Shown here piece by piece: positions 1-10,583 of a DNA stretch of 64,000 nucleotides (its first letter is position 1; each line of letters starts with the position of its first letter). The stretch comes from Humulus lupulus. Its lineage: Eukaryota > Streptophyta > Magnoliopsida > Rosales > Cannabaceae. The notes beneath the pieces were generated by a model. That model did no database searches. It was not told the DNA's origin and was given only the letters and a program-made list of their open reading frames with translations. Position numbers and translations under genes: made by a program. Location of the stretch: contig NC_084795.1 in the NCBI RefSeq assembly GCF_963169125.1, forward strand, positions 193,910,214 to 193,974,213. The letters run 5' to 3'.

Positions 1-830
1 GTTTTGGCTAGATTAAATCTAAGGTGCTTTTCCATTAGGTTGTTTTGTAAAAAAGAATTTATTTGTGCTTCACTTTAATAAATTACATTAGGGAGATTTG
101 GGATAATGACCGCTTATGTGTTATTTCCGGGGTTAATAATTTAATTTGTAATAAAAATAATAGTAATCATTGTTAATCTTGAATGATTGTTAAATGTGGA
201 GAATTGACTCTTAACTATTCCTTAAAATCGTTGCTATCAATACAATTTCTTCATTCATTGCTTTATGTTATTTTTAATTTTCAAACTTTAAAATCCCCTT
301 TTTCACTATCGTTTCTAATTTCAAGTAATAAGTTGAATATTATTCATCGTGGTTTCAAAATTTATTTACTATTATACTGAAGTAGTTGGTAAAATCAAAA
401 GGAAAATAATAATTGAATTTGGTACGACTAACGACGCGTATCACTTATTCAACCATCGTTCTATTCATTTTGTTTGATATTCCAAAATATATTTTATGAA
501 TATGGCCCATATGTTGTTTGACAGGAGTCAATCTACGAAACTAACATATCAAAATCGTGTAAGGGTAAGGTACTAATATAAAATTAGTAAGATTTTTAAA
601 TTCATTCATTAAAGCAATATGATGAGTTTCAGTTTGTTTCCTAATTAGCCATTCTCATAAAAATAGGTCAATTTCATATGGGTTCTACTGGATTTAGACA
701 ATTGCTAAAAGTAGTGCCATTTGAACCATATTCTCTTCCATTAGTGTGTAGCTGTGTACATTGTAAATTTTACTACAAAATTAAATTTCAAATGATCTAA
801 TCTTATTGGTTAGACTTTATGATGATGCCT
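1..830. other. AT-rich region without recognisable gene
   Basis: No supported coding region, RNA gene or element end is visible. The longest open frame (183-380, plus) is low-complexity, hydrophobic and resembles nothing I know. The composition fits degraded intergenic DNA or the inside of an old retrotransposon. Confidence 0.6.
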
Positions 831-833
831 ACA

Positions 834-1000
834 CTATAAAATGGGTCATTAAGAGTTGAGAGAATCTTATCACACTTTTCAACTCTCTTTATAACCCCTC
901 TCTCTCTCTCTCTAGACTCGTGAACACACTTTTTCTCCAAGAAAATCACCAAGAATTGCTTGACTTTTGTGATTTTCAAGGTTAGTTACAACCCACTTCT
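834..1000 (+). promoter_or_regulatory. Promoter-like stretch with TATA box, CT microsatellite and splice-donor-like site
   Basis: A TATA-like motif CTATAAAATGG lies at 834-844. It is followed by a CT-rich leader with a (CT)n microsatellite at 898-913 and a possible splice donor (AAG|GTTAGT) at about 980. This order is typical of a plant gene or LTR leader. No coding exon follows that I can recognise, so it may be the remnant of an LTR promoter or a decayed gene start. Confidence 0.3.
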
Positions 1001-1442
1001 TATTCCACTATTGTGGAAGCTTCAAGTAACTTAGGAAATGATCATTACTAGGAGGATTTCACATGTTTTCATGTCAAGCATTCATTCATTCTACTCTCTC
1101 CCTTGAAGGTAAAGGAGTTGGAGGAATTCTTCTATTATTCTCAGCCCGATTAGCTCGATTCGACATGTTAGTATTTGACGAAACTCAAGTAATTTGGCAA
1201 CCTATGCAGCTCATCGAGCTGTGACGTTTTCTATGGTGCAACCTCTTTGGCAGTAGGATGGGAATGTTGCCCGACTTGCCTTTCAACTTGAATTCATGTA
1301 ACCTTCTCCAATAAAGTTGTGTTTTCAAAAGCCAATCACCTATTTTGTTCTACCATATTCATGTTTGGAGGTGTGGGAGATGAAGAACTCCCCTAATCAT
1401 CTGCATGTTCTTCTCCGTCTTATGCAATAGGCTGTTTTTCTC

Positions 1443-1629
1443 AGAAGCGATAGGTACTTACTCCAAATACCATAGCAGGTTGGTAAACCTCCTCAGGAAT
1501 TGGAGGTAGATTGTCATATCCTTCATGTTGTGATGACCTTCTGGTGTTCACCATTTTTACAATAAGAAACATAAGAAAATTGTAGAAATAGAAACGAAAG
1601 TAAAATGCCTAATGCTCTTATACCAAAAT
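1443..1629 (-). pseudogene. Possible LTR-retrotransposon gag start with degenerate primer-binding site
   Basis: On the minus strand a motif resembling the initiator-methionine tRNA primer-binding site (TTGGTATAAGAGC against the usual TGGTATCAGAGC) lies at about 1614-1627, directly after an LTR-like end TGTTGACC read on the plus strand from 1630. About 60 bases downstream an ATG at 1554 opens a frame starting MVNTRRSSQHEG and continuing through a PPIPEE stretch, as in gag N-termini of some plant gypsy elements. The frame meets a stop after about 37 codons and others soon follow. The order PBS then gag start is what supports the call. The remainder of the element would lie to the left and is not recognisable. 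Confidence 0.35.
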
Positions 1630-1748
1630 TGTTGACCATATAAAAGAGCAATTTAAGCAATGAATATAGAAAATTTAAACATGAACATAGAGTTTTTTAC
1701 ACAGTTCAGTGGTTAAAATCAACTTAGTCCATGAGTCAATATTATTAA

Positions 1749-2841
1749 GGGTTATTTTCAACTACGATCCTCATTCTTTACACTTTGTAACACTTAGGTC
1801 CCAAAAGTTGATTTTGTATCAGTTAGGTCCTCAATCTTTTCAAATCGTATCATTTTGGTCCCTAAATGTTATTTTTGTTTATTTTTTCTTTAAAAATACA
1901 TAAAAAAAAATATATAAAATAAATGATGAATCATTCTTAAAATGTTTGGACATTTAATTTATGACAACAACAAACATGACATGAGAAAAAATACATTTAA
2001 TTTTGTATCAGTTAGGTCCCCAATCTTTTCAAATCGTATCATTTAGGTCCCTAAATGTTATTTTTGTTTATTTTTTCTTTAAAAATACATAAAAAAATAT
2101 ATATAAAATAAATGATGAATCATTCTTAAAATGTTTGGACATTTAATTTATGACAACAACAAACATGACATGAGAAAAAAATATTTTCATGGCATTTTTA
2201 AAAATATTTAATATTTTTATAAATGAAATTAATGTTTTATTAAAAAAAATATTCTTACCTACATCATTGTTTTATAATTAATATTAATAACTATGTTATC
2301 TCGATTATATTGATATTATCAATTTTTATTATGTTTATGTTTTTTCATTTCATACATTCTTTTTAAAACTTAATAATAGTGTATATAAAGTTATTTATGT
2401 GCATATATATATGATTAGTTATTAGTTACATTATAGAAAAAATTTGCAAAATAAAAAATAAATATGTACATTATATTGATAATCTCGTGATAGTTCAGTT
2501 ATTAATATTAAAAATTTGTAGGTAAGAATTTTTTTAATGAAAAACTAATTTAATTTATAAAACCATTAAATATTTTTATAATGTTATGAAAATATATATT
2601 TTTTTCAATGTCATGTTTAGTATTGTTATAAATTAAGTGGTCCAATTTTTTTTAAGTTTGATTCGCTATTTTTTATATTTTATTTATGTATCTTGAAAGA
2701 AAAAAGAAATCAAAGTATCATTTAGGGACCTAAATGATGTGATTCGAAAAAATTGGGGACCTAACTGATACAAAATCAACTTTCAGAACCTAAGTATTAC
2801 AAAGTGTAAAAAATGAGGACTACAGCTGGAAAAAAAAACCC
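1749..2841. mobile_element. Mutator-like MITE with long imperfect terminal inverted repeats
   Basis: The two ends are inverted copies over roughly 300 bases: both begin GGGTT, and both contain ACACTTTGTAA, TTGATTTTGTATCAGTTAGG and ATTTAGGTCCCTAAATG in the same order. The element is flanked by a 9-bp target duplication with one mismatch (tattattaa at 1740-1748, tatcattaa at 2842-2850), the size produced by Mutator-like transposases. The arms extend inward to the pair TTCTTACCTAC (about 2250) and GTAGGTAAGAA (about 2517). No protein is encoded, so this is a non-autonomous, foldback-like MULE. The left arm carries an internal duplication. Confidence 0.85.
1812..2183. repeat. Direct tandem duplication (about 185-189 bp x 2) in the left arm of the MITE
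   Basis: The segment beginning TTTTGTATCAGTTAGGTCC at 1812 is repeated from 2001 with few changes, including the shared ATGAATCATTC and GACAACAACAAACATGACATG blocks. Only the left arm has the duplication, so it arose after the inverted repeats formed. Confidence 0.85.
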
Positions 2842-3163
2842 TATCATTAATTACAGAGAACCAAGTGTTACAATCACAAATGATTATTTCTCTTTGAATT
2901 TTTAGTTATTTTCTCAGAGATTCGGTGTTCAAAGTAACGAAAAGCCTCCAAAATACATCAAAATCAACGAGTCTCCCATTTATAGTAGGAACTCTCTCAA
3001 ATATCTCCTTCACGAAATCATGAAGGGGTCACATCTTTTTTTAATTTAAAATATAATTACAAGATATTTTACATAAATATCTATACTAATATCAACTAGG
3101 TCCATATTTGAATACAAATTACAAACAATTATAATCATCACCAGAAAAAGCATTGGACAACAA

Positions 3164-3219
3164 CTCCCTTCAACCTATTCAACCGAAACAGCTCCCTTCA
3201 ACCTATTCAACCGAAACAG
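3164..3219. repeat. 28-bp perfect tandem duplication
   Basis: The unit starting CTCCCTTCAACC and ending CGAAACAG occurs twice head to tail, followed by the start (CTCC) of a third. It adjoins the presumed outer edge of the degraded LTR. Confidence 0.9.
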
Positions 3220-3306
3220 CTCCATTTGACCTTGAAATTCCAAATTTTATAGTTACTAAGTGATTGAATTTACACAACTTAAATAATTTGCGGAAGTGAC
3301 TTTAAG

Positions 3307-3350
3307 TTGTGTATGTAGAAATTAAATAATTGTGTATGTAGAAATTAAAT
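3307..3350. repeat. Short tandem duplication, period 23 bp
   Basis: TTGTGTATGTAGAAATTAAA(T) occurs at 3307-3327 and again at 3330-3350, separated by AA. It is probably a replication-slippage event in AT-rich DNA. Confidence 0.85.
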
Positions 3351-3399
3351 CAGTCGGGTCAACTTTTAGAATTGTCAAAATAGATTATTGAAACATTAA

Positions 3400-4235
3400 T
3401 AAACGTACAAGTACGTAAAAAGAATCTACACAGGAGAATTTTTTATGTGGTTAGGATTCCCTTAGTCCACAAGGTCACACCCAAATATAGAATTGATTAG
3501 TAAAGAACATCAAGTACAAAAAACATTGACTTAAACTAGACAAGACTCCCTCTAAATCTATGCCGTGTGAATCCAATTCTAAAGAAAAACTCTACCCTTG
3601 AAATCCCTTCAATGGTTAGAGCATGCTCAATTCCTTAGATACTTCTCCCGAAGTACTATGTGTTCCTGTGAGATGATTCAACCCGCATTCACAAAGTTTA
3701 AACATACAAGAAAGTATTTCCAATACAAATAAGAACAAAATATTAATGAATTAAGAAATTAATTTTTTTTCAAAAAGTCTCCACACATTAACCATAAAAT
3801 AAAGCATACAAGAGACAATTGATTTGTGAACTCTCCTTGTGTTTATATAGCTGAAGAGCATGTCCATATCAAGGAGTTCACACTCATTTGTAAAGAGAAA
3901 TCGAGTTTCTCTTTAATTGAAAAAATCTGTCTTTCTGGCAAAATCTGTCTGATCAGTTATGAGAGTTGACTAGACAATTTTTATGAACTCAGTAAACTTT
4001 CAGTCTATATTTATTTTTAAGGAAAAAGAAACTTTCCAAAGATAAATAACAGCCTGTAGAAAATCGATCAGAATGACTTTTATGGAAATATATCTTCAAG
4101 AGAATCATAAGACCAAAAAATAGATTGATATCTTTTAATTAAATCAATCATATTCACACTTAACATATACCAATAAATATGAAAAAAGGAAGCTTGCCAA
4201 AAAATGGATTTTACAATCCAATCTCCCCCTTTGAC
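3400..4235 (-). mobile_element. SIRE/Maximus-like copia 3' LTR remnant with polypurine tract
   Basis: On the minus strand a polypurine tract GTCAAAGGGGGAGAT (4221-4235) is followed by an LTR-like region beginning TGGATTGTAAAA at about 4220. This PPT form is typical of SIRE-type Ty1/copia elements. A TATA box (TATATAA on the minus strand, about 3843-3849) lies some 370 bases downstream, followed by a leader-like stretch. A second run of the same type (AAAAAGGGGGAGAAAC, minus) lies near 4408-4423. The far LTR edge and a target duplication were not found, so the left limit is approximate. Confidence 0.45.
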
Positions 4236-4428
4236 AACAATATATTGTGCCTGCAAGAAGACAGTGTTTAAGTAATTGATAGAGTTTAAAGGTAAATTCC
4301 CCCAGCATGATAGACATCCAAAAAATATGACAATTAACAACAAAATAAAAGTATCTGATAGGGACTCCCCCATACTGACCAACACTGTAAACCTAAAAAC
4401 CAGAATAGTTTCTCCCCCTTTTTGTCTA

Positions 4429-6229
4429 TCAAAAGAGCCAAAGGGCTAAACAAGAGGAAAGAACTTTAAAAAACAACAAAAACGGAAAAACAAGATTTAG
4501 AGAAATAATGAACGAAGGAGCAGGAGTGGTTGCTTTAGCTTGAGTATGAGCCCAGGCCGAGCAATACTGAACAATGACACGTTGAATGTCTCCCAAAGAA
4601 GGCAAACGGTCCAACACACGTTGGACATCCGCACGTACAGAAACCAGATCAAAATAATCAGACTCTGGTCTAGTGTCCCCACCTTCAGAGGCAGAGGAGG
4701 GTGGAATAACAAGAACATTCTTGCCCTTTTTGGCGCTAACAGAAGGATCATCATCTTTGATTTCTTTGGTCTTGTAGGTCGGGCCTGTAGGAATCTTGAC
4801 CATGGTTTCGTAATCCAAAATGAGAGCCTTTTGAGAGTTGAGAAGTTTGTAGATCAAGCTGGGAAACACAAGATTCTAACCCTTCTTCTTGCCTTTGGAA
4901 AGAGACAATATCTGAGACATAATGAGTTTAGGCAGATTGAGAGGCACACTAGTACCCACATTGTACAGAAACTGAGCCAGCTCATGAGAGACAGTAGCTA
5001 AGTGAGAAGTAGGCAACCAGTTGGTAGTGGCAATTTTGTGCAAAGCACCATACATGTGAGTCAAACTAAAAACCTGTAGAGACATGTTTTTACCCCAAAG
5101 AACAGTGTGTCCATCCAATTATGAGGCCACCTCACTCTTGTCAACCCGAATATCTATATCATCGTGGTCATCACTAACAGAATACTGAATACTCAGAACA
5201 TATGCAATTTCCTAAGCACTAAAAGTATACTAATGATCACGCACATACCTTTTCATACATAAAGGAAGCAGAATTCAAAGTTTCTGGATCCAAATTTGCA
5301 TAAAACTCACGAACAATATTATGCACAAAACCATCAAACCCATTCAATGATCCGAACCAACCCCGACTTTCAATTTTTTGAATAACCCCAAAAATTCTAT
5401 GAGCACAAAGAGAATAATTTCTTTCAGAATAAAGTTCCTTATTTTCATAGAATTGCATGTCCCTAGTGTTGTCATTACAAAAGAAGGTGAGGGAATAAGC
5501 AGAGGGCATGGAACCTGAATGTGAATGAGATACCACTGTCTTTTCCTTCTTAGGGATTGGTTCCACAAAAACATTTTTCCCTTTTCCTTTTCCTCTAGTC
5601 GACACACAAACAGGGGCCAGAGGAGTAGACTCGGTGTCTGAATCATCACCTAAAGTTTCAGAGTCATTAACTGCATCATCTTCACCAGCATCATCACAGG
5701 TGTCTTCTTCCTTGAGTTCAGATTCAGAAGTGGTGCAAGGACGGGGTGCCTTGCGAACCTTGGACCCTAAAGAGGGTTTTGGACTGAGCAGTTTTTGAGA
5801 GATAGAGATGGTTTTGGCCTTGGATTTGGATTTGGAACTTCCAGAAGTGGTTGATTTCTTTGAAGCTGAGGGTTTTGCAAGAACATCTGGGGACTGAGAT
5901 GACTCAGAGTGAGAGTCAGACGAGTCACGGTCCAAGTCTGAGGCAGAAGGTAAAATGGGCTTTGGTGGCTTAGAAAAGTTGGGCTTCAACCCACTTGTAG
6001 TGTCAGGTGTACCAGGAGATGGGGTCGCCGAGAGGGATGCCGTCGTTGCGGTAGACAAAGCCGTCGGAGGCAACGTTAGGTCAGGTATGACCACGTCACG
6101 GCCAAAGGTGGTGCGGGTACCCATTTTGGTCAACACCTTTTTGCATGAGGCGGAGGCCGAGCCAGGGTCGGCCGGAGCAGCGACGGCAGAGGTTGAGGGC
6201 ACCTTAGCTTTCCCACTGGGAGTCTTCAT
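4429..6229 (-). pseudogene. Broken retroelement envelope-like / putative plant transposon protein (PF20167-like)
   Basis: The frame opens with ATG at 6229 and runs uninterrupted for 330 codons to 5237. A Ser/Pro/Lys-rich N-terminal half with an acidic patch (EEDTCDDAGEDD) precedes a folded region with the motif FDGFVHNIVREFYANLDPET, characteristic of the envelope-like ORF of SIRE-type copia elements and of Pfam's putative plant transposon domain. Similarity continues in another frame (residues such as VSHELAQFLYNVGT near 4930-5000), after a frameshift or short insertion around 5240 and stop codons near 5118 and 4872. A coiled-coil-like tail (RVLDRLPSLGDIQRVI) ends it. The SIRE-type PPT downstream fits the usual order pol, env-like, LTR. 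The function is not known from the sequence. Confidence 0.55.
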
Positions 6230-6235
6230 GATGCT

Positions 6236-6442
6236 TGCACAAATTTAGTAAAAGTAGAGAAGAAATGATAGAACACTATGTTTATTCAATCTGGTAAGAA
6301 AAGAGTACAGTAGTTCTTATATACACTTTAGCAATGAACTAACTAACTGATTACAACACAGTAGCCTAAACTAATTGATTAACAAAAAAAAACAAATTAG
6401 TCAACTACTTAACTAACTTGTCTTAAGTCTAAAACTCCCCCT
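6236..6442 (-). mobile_element. Ty1/copia 3' LTR (about 200 bp) with polypurine tract
   Basis: Minus-strand order: end of RNase H, polypurine tract GAGGGGGAG (about 6435-6443), then TTTTAGACTTAAGAC, probably a mutated TGTTAGAC LTR start. A TATA box TGTATATAAG lies at about 6318-6327 and the region ends near TTGTGCA at about 6236. Short LTRs with GGGGGAG followed by TGTTAG are usual for Tork-type copia elements. The envelope-like ATG at 6229 lies only a few bases past the LTR edge. Confidence 0.6.
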
Positions 6443-6469
6443 CAAGATGGATTGTATATGGTTTGCAAT

Positions 6470-7013
6470 CCCATCTTGCCTTCAATAAACTTGAACTAAT
6501 TTCAAAACAATGCTTTGGTAAACACATCAGCAATCTACTCTTGAGAGGCAATATGAGTAGTTTTGATCGATCCCGATTGTATCTTCTCCCTCACCAAATG
6601 ACAATCTATCTCTATATGTTTTGTCCTCTCATGAAAAACTGGGTTTACAGCAATGTGTACAGCTGCTTGATTGTCGCAATAGAATTCAACAAGTTGTTCA
6701 TGATCTTGTTTCAACTCCTTTAACACAGAACCTAGCCAAACAACTTCACAAGTCGTATTCGACATTGCCCTATACTCAGCTTCAGCAGATGATCTCGAAA
6801 TTGTTTATTGCTTCTTACTCTTCCAAGATATTAATGACTTCCCAAGAAAAACACAGAAACCAGTAGTTGATTTCCTAGTGTCCTGACATGCTCCCCAATC
6901 TAAAACTGTGTAAGCCTTAAGTTTCATTTCTAAATCAACAGGATAAAAAATGCCCAAGCCTGGACTCTCCTTAACATACTGCAGTAGTCTTTGAGCAGCT
7001 TTCAGGTGTGGAA
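6470..7013 (-). pseudogene. Ty1/copia RNase H, 3' fragment of an element split by the CACTA transposon
   Basis: Minus-strand translation gives [44 protein letters not shown] and [16 protein letters not shown], the ordered motifs of copia RNase H, ending with THIASQE, a stop and ADVFTKAL. It starts abruptly at 7013, where the CACTA end begins. The preceding residues (SQFLASPR) are found at 37047-37070, so this and the RT fragment at 37047-38187 are one gene. Stop codons after SWKSKKQ and THIASQE show it is dead. Confidence 0.9.
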
Positions 7014-7090
7014 CACTACAACAATTTTGACCAAATATAACACCAAAATATAGCATATTATTAAAAGCGTTATTGATACATACAAATAAA
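7014..7090 (+). repeat. CACTA left terminal inverted repeat and subterminal region
   Basis: CACTACAA at 7014-7021 is the terminus. ATAACAC lies at positions 24-30 and AGCGTTATTGATA further in. The matching right-end motifs are ATAACAC and TTGATAACGCT, so the similarity between ends is patchy beyond the first nine bases, as is usual for this superfamily. Confidence 0.85.
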
Positions 7091-7199
7091 AAAGATACAG
7101 AAAATATTTTTTATTAAGTGTAAAGCAATAGGCGCCAAATGAAAATATAGTGGGCGCCAAATGAAAATGACAAAAAGAAAAAAACTAAAACAATAAAAA

Positions 7200-7790
7200 A
7201 TTAAGAATGTTTTCTGAAACCCTTTACACGCTGCCTCTCTCTCTCACACACTCCAGTCAGCTCTCTCCCACTCTCACTCGCTCTTTCTTTCTCTCAGAGT
7301 CTCTCTCCTGGGTTTCTCCCACTCTCCAGTCGACTTTCTCCCACTCTCACCCTTCACCTGGGTTCTTGCTTCTAGCTAGCTATAGAGATACACAGCGATG
7401 GAAAAGGACAAGAGCTCATCGCTTCAGCAATGGTGTGGTCATGGTGTGCTTCAACTGCTCAATGGAAGGGATTGAAGCAAGAACCCAGGTGACTGTTAGG
7501 TATATGTTTCATTTTTTTTTTCAGATTTCAAATTAATATCCGTTCTTGAAACCAAATGCCTTTTCTCAACAGACTTCCTCATCAGTTGGACGCTGCACTC
7601 TCACTCTCTTTTCTCCATCAATAGTTTCTCAATCTCTAATCTTCTCATCTCGATCGATCTATCCATTTGAGCAGCAAGCCCCTGCTTTCCTTCAAAGCCG
7701 CTGCCACCAATGCCATAGATGAGCTTTGTGAGGACAACGATCTCTCCCTCCCTCTCTCTCTCTAGGTGAGCTCAACCCATCTCTCTTTAT
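7200..7790 (+). other. CT-rich leader-like sequence, possible captured 5' exon
   Basis: A long CT/CTC-rich tract (7230-7365) resembles a plant 5' untranslated region. An ATG at about 7398 opens MEKDKSSSLQQWCGHG and stops after some 26 codons. A second CT-rich block ends near 7762 at CTCTAG|GTGAGC, which resembles a splice site. I do not recognise the gene. The position just inside the CACTA end suggests captured gene 5' sequence. Confidence 0.35.
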
Positions 7791-7799
7791 ATGTATAAA

Positions 7800-8938
7800 A
7801 AATATTGCGTTGGGATTTATATGTGTATTTTTTTATTTGATTCTAGAACTATTGATGATGTTTCGATTATGATATTATTGAAGTAAGTTTTGTTGTGTGA
7901 TTAAATGTAAAATATTTTTTGTTTTCAATTAAGTTGATAAATTTTGGGTTTGAAAAAGTTAATTTTCAAGTGTTTCTTGAGTGTTTAAATGTCAACTATA
8001 TATGCACTTAATTTGATATTTTTGATATGCTGACTAAATGATAAAAACACATAATATATACTGAGTAAATGGCATATTTTGGGTCTTCAAGCTAATTTTT
8101 TTTTCAGTTTAGGTCTCCAATAATTTTCCGAATAGGGTATTTCTAGAACTTGAATATGATATATTTTGGGTTTGAAGAAGTTGATTTTCAAGTGTTTTAG
8201 TCAAAACCTCTTGTTGTTATAAAACAGGGGAAGAGAATATATTTTTGGCCTTTGAAGTTAAATGTTGGAAATTCGAATGATGCATATGATAAAGCTTTCT
8301 TGGTTGCATATAATGTGTTTGTTGAAATGCCTCCAAGAGAGTGATATAGATAAATGTCAAAAAATTTGTTTTCTTAAGTGTTTGTGGTTGTATACTAGTT
8401 TAAAGATATTTAATTTTCTAATCTATTTATGTTAAAATACTCATGAATATTCTCTTCTTCTATATGATTTTCTCTCTTTCATTTTGTAATTTAATTGTTT
8501 GTTTTGTGGAAAAAAATTACTAGTGCTTATCTTTTTCTTTTTTAATATACAGGCTGATAGGACCCAGATTGTTCTGGCATTAGAATATCTAATGGCAGCC
8601 ATAATTGATTTCCATAATAGTGTATTTTTTTTCCTTCTATGTTGCAACATGTGCTTGTCTTCAATGATTCATGTTTTAGGAGATAAATTTCTATATTAAG
8701 ATGTTCACAGCCATTGTAATTTGATATATTAAACATGTTAACAATATCATTAGATTATAAATGAACAAAACTTTAGCAGTTTTTCTTGTTTCTTATAATT
8801 TAAACAATTTTTCACTGAAGTTGAAGCAAAAATCAGGAGACATATTGATGTCAATAAAATTCATTATGTGTTTCTTTCATTGTGCTTATATTGCCAACTA
8901 TGTCAATTTTGTAATGTTGATGGTTTTTTTCTTTCCAG
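7800..8938. other. AT-rich CACTA interior, intron-like
   Basis: Low-complexity AT-rich DNA with intron-like character. A stretch after TAATATACAG at about 8552 (reading ADRTQIVLALEYLMAA, plus strand) looks like a small captured exon, but I cannot assign it. Confidence 0.35.
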
Positions 8939-8940
8939 AT

Positions 8941-9241
8941 GTCACTTCTTGCGACCATTGTCTTGAGCTCCAGCTATGTCAACAATGACTTTGGTAATAA
9001 CTATAATAAATTTATGATGAGGCAGTTCAAAAGAATCATTTGTTTAGTCTATGCTTCTAATGATGATTTTATTGAAATACTAATCCATGGTTGCCTTGTC
9101 TCATTATATCATTCCTCTCTAAAAATGCAGGGAGCAAGAAACAAATTTTTTGCCATGCAGCATGCACTGATTCAAGTTTCATGTATGGGTTTTCCAGGGA
9201 CAACAAGTGCTAGTTACATCCATTACTTGGTAACTGATGAG
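8941..9241 (+). pseudogene. Captured fragment of a SECRET AGENT-type O-GlcNAc transferase gene
   Basis: The exon after the acceptor TGCAG at 9130 runs 9131-9241 to the donor GAG|GTATAA. It encodes GARNKFFAMQHALIQVS, then MGFPGTTSASYI and YLVTDE, closely matching the conserved catalytic block of plant SECRET AGENT/OGT proteins (consensus around IQVSYMGFPGTTGA-YIDYLVTDE). About 130 bases upstream SYVNNDFGNN (8966-8995) resembles the GYVSSDFGNH motif that precedes it in the same protein. The intact enzymes transfer GlcNAc to Ser/Thr of nuclear and cytosolic proteins. Here only a short piece survives, with substitutions at conserved positions (H for D in YIDYL), so it is a transduplicated pseudogene fragment inside the CACTA element. 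The whole stretch 8939-9247 is open in one frame. Confidence 0.8.
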
Positions 9242-10578
9242 GTATAATATGATCAAATTCTAATAATTGATACTTGATTTATCATTTTGGGATCTTGGTT
9301 TTTAATAAGGCTCTCTATTTGTTTTTAGTTTGTCTCACCTTTACTGTTATTAGATTTATTAGGATTCTATATTTGTGCTCAGTTCACAGATGTTGGAAAT
9401 TAAAAAAAAAAAATTGGACTATAATTGAGACCAACAACATGCACCATTTGTTACAACAACCCTGAAATTTGTTCCATTACTTAGTACTAAAAACTAACAT
9501 GTTTTATACTCTTATTGTTTGAGGTCTTAAATTCTCTATTTTCAATTTGAATAAAAATTTATGAAAAATAGGAACTACAAATTGAGGAAAATGATAAGAC
9601 CTTGTTTATAAAAAGTAGGAAAACATTTTGCTGTAATTGTTGATTTTGCAAGGAGCACAAATTGACTTTAAAATCATTGAATTGTAATATTTTTTTATAA
9701 ACCGTACTTTATAATTGCAATATTTATAGCCACATGCACTTTTTAATTGCATATGCTTGTGCCATCTATATAAAAAATCAACATTCCCTTCCAACTAAAT
9801 ACTTTTTAATTGCATATGCTTGTGCAATATTTATGCTGAAAATTCATGTCTATTGTAGATTGTATTCTAGTGTTTTTTCTCTCTTTTACTTGAGAATTTA
9901 TCTGTTTGTTTGTGGAAAAATCACTGCTTCTTGGCCTTTTCTATAATTTCCATATATCTTAAATTCTTATTAGTTTTGATAGAATTTTCTTGATTTTGTT
10001 AGGATTTTCTTGATTTCTATAATTCTTTCATGGAAATTCTTTTGTTAGAGTGCAATATTGCTTAATTGAACTGTTGAGACACTTAACTATGGAAAAACAA
10101 TTGCTATTTTATTTGAGCTATGAAATCATATTACTCAATTTACTGTGTTATCATTCGAGAAGGCAATTATATGAACTAGAAATGCCATATATCTTAATTT
10201 CTTATTAGTTTTGATAGGATTTTCTTGATTTTGGTTCCTTTCTTATAAGGTTGCATATCTTATTTTCTTATAATTTTTTTTAATTTTAAATCTTACAGCA
10301 GTAAAAAAGTAACTAGTAATGATTTCTTTTTATTTTCCCCTAAACATATGAGTTAGTTAGAGTTTGGTATTTGGTATTTGGAAATTTTGGAAGTTTCTTT
10401 GTTCTGATGTAATCCTTATTTCATGTGTTTTGGATTGTAGAAAAACTCACACCAACAGTTTGCAAGAGGTATGTTCTCTTACTTTTGTTTTTGTTATAAT
10501 ATTATGCTTGTGCAATATGTATACATTGCTGAATAATTAATTAGGTACGTGGTTGATTATAATTTGGATACAGATGTA
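9242..10578. other. AT-rich CACTA interior without recognisable gene
   Basis: Intron-like AT-rich DNA. The phrase TTTTTAATTGCATATGCTTGTGC occurs twice (about 9740 and 9808), a local duplication. No exon is identifiable up to the target duplication of element A. Confidence 0.5.
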
Positions 10579-10583
10579 CGTAT

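Larger units (their letters stand above)
1630..3162 (-). mobile_element. Degraded LTR of a minus-strand retrotransposon, split by a MITE
   Basis: The plus-strand left edge is TGTTGACC next to a primer-binding-like site. The right edge may be the GGACAACA at 3155-3162, which would make the LTR start TGTTGTCC on the minus strand. A minus-strand TATA-like motif (rc of ATTTATAG) lies near 2990. The MITE at 1749-2841 divides it, leaving about 430 bases of LTR sequence. I cannot see the second LTR, so the boundaries are tentative. Confidence 0.35.

Noticed and set aside
4540..5118. Plus-strand open frame of 153 codons over the envelope-like pseudogene
   Set aside because: The minus strand reads the conserved motifs. 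The plus frame is a shadow with no similarity.
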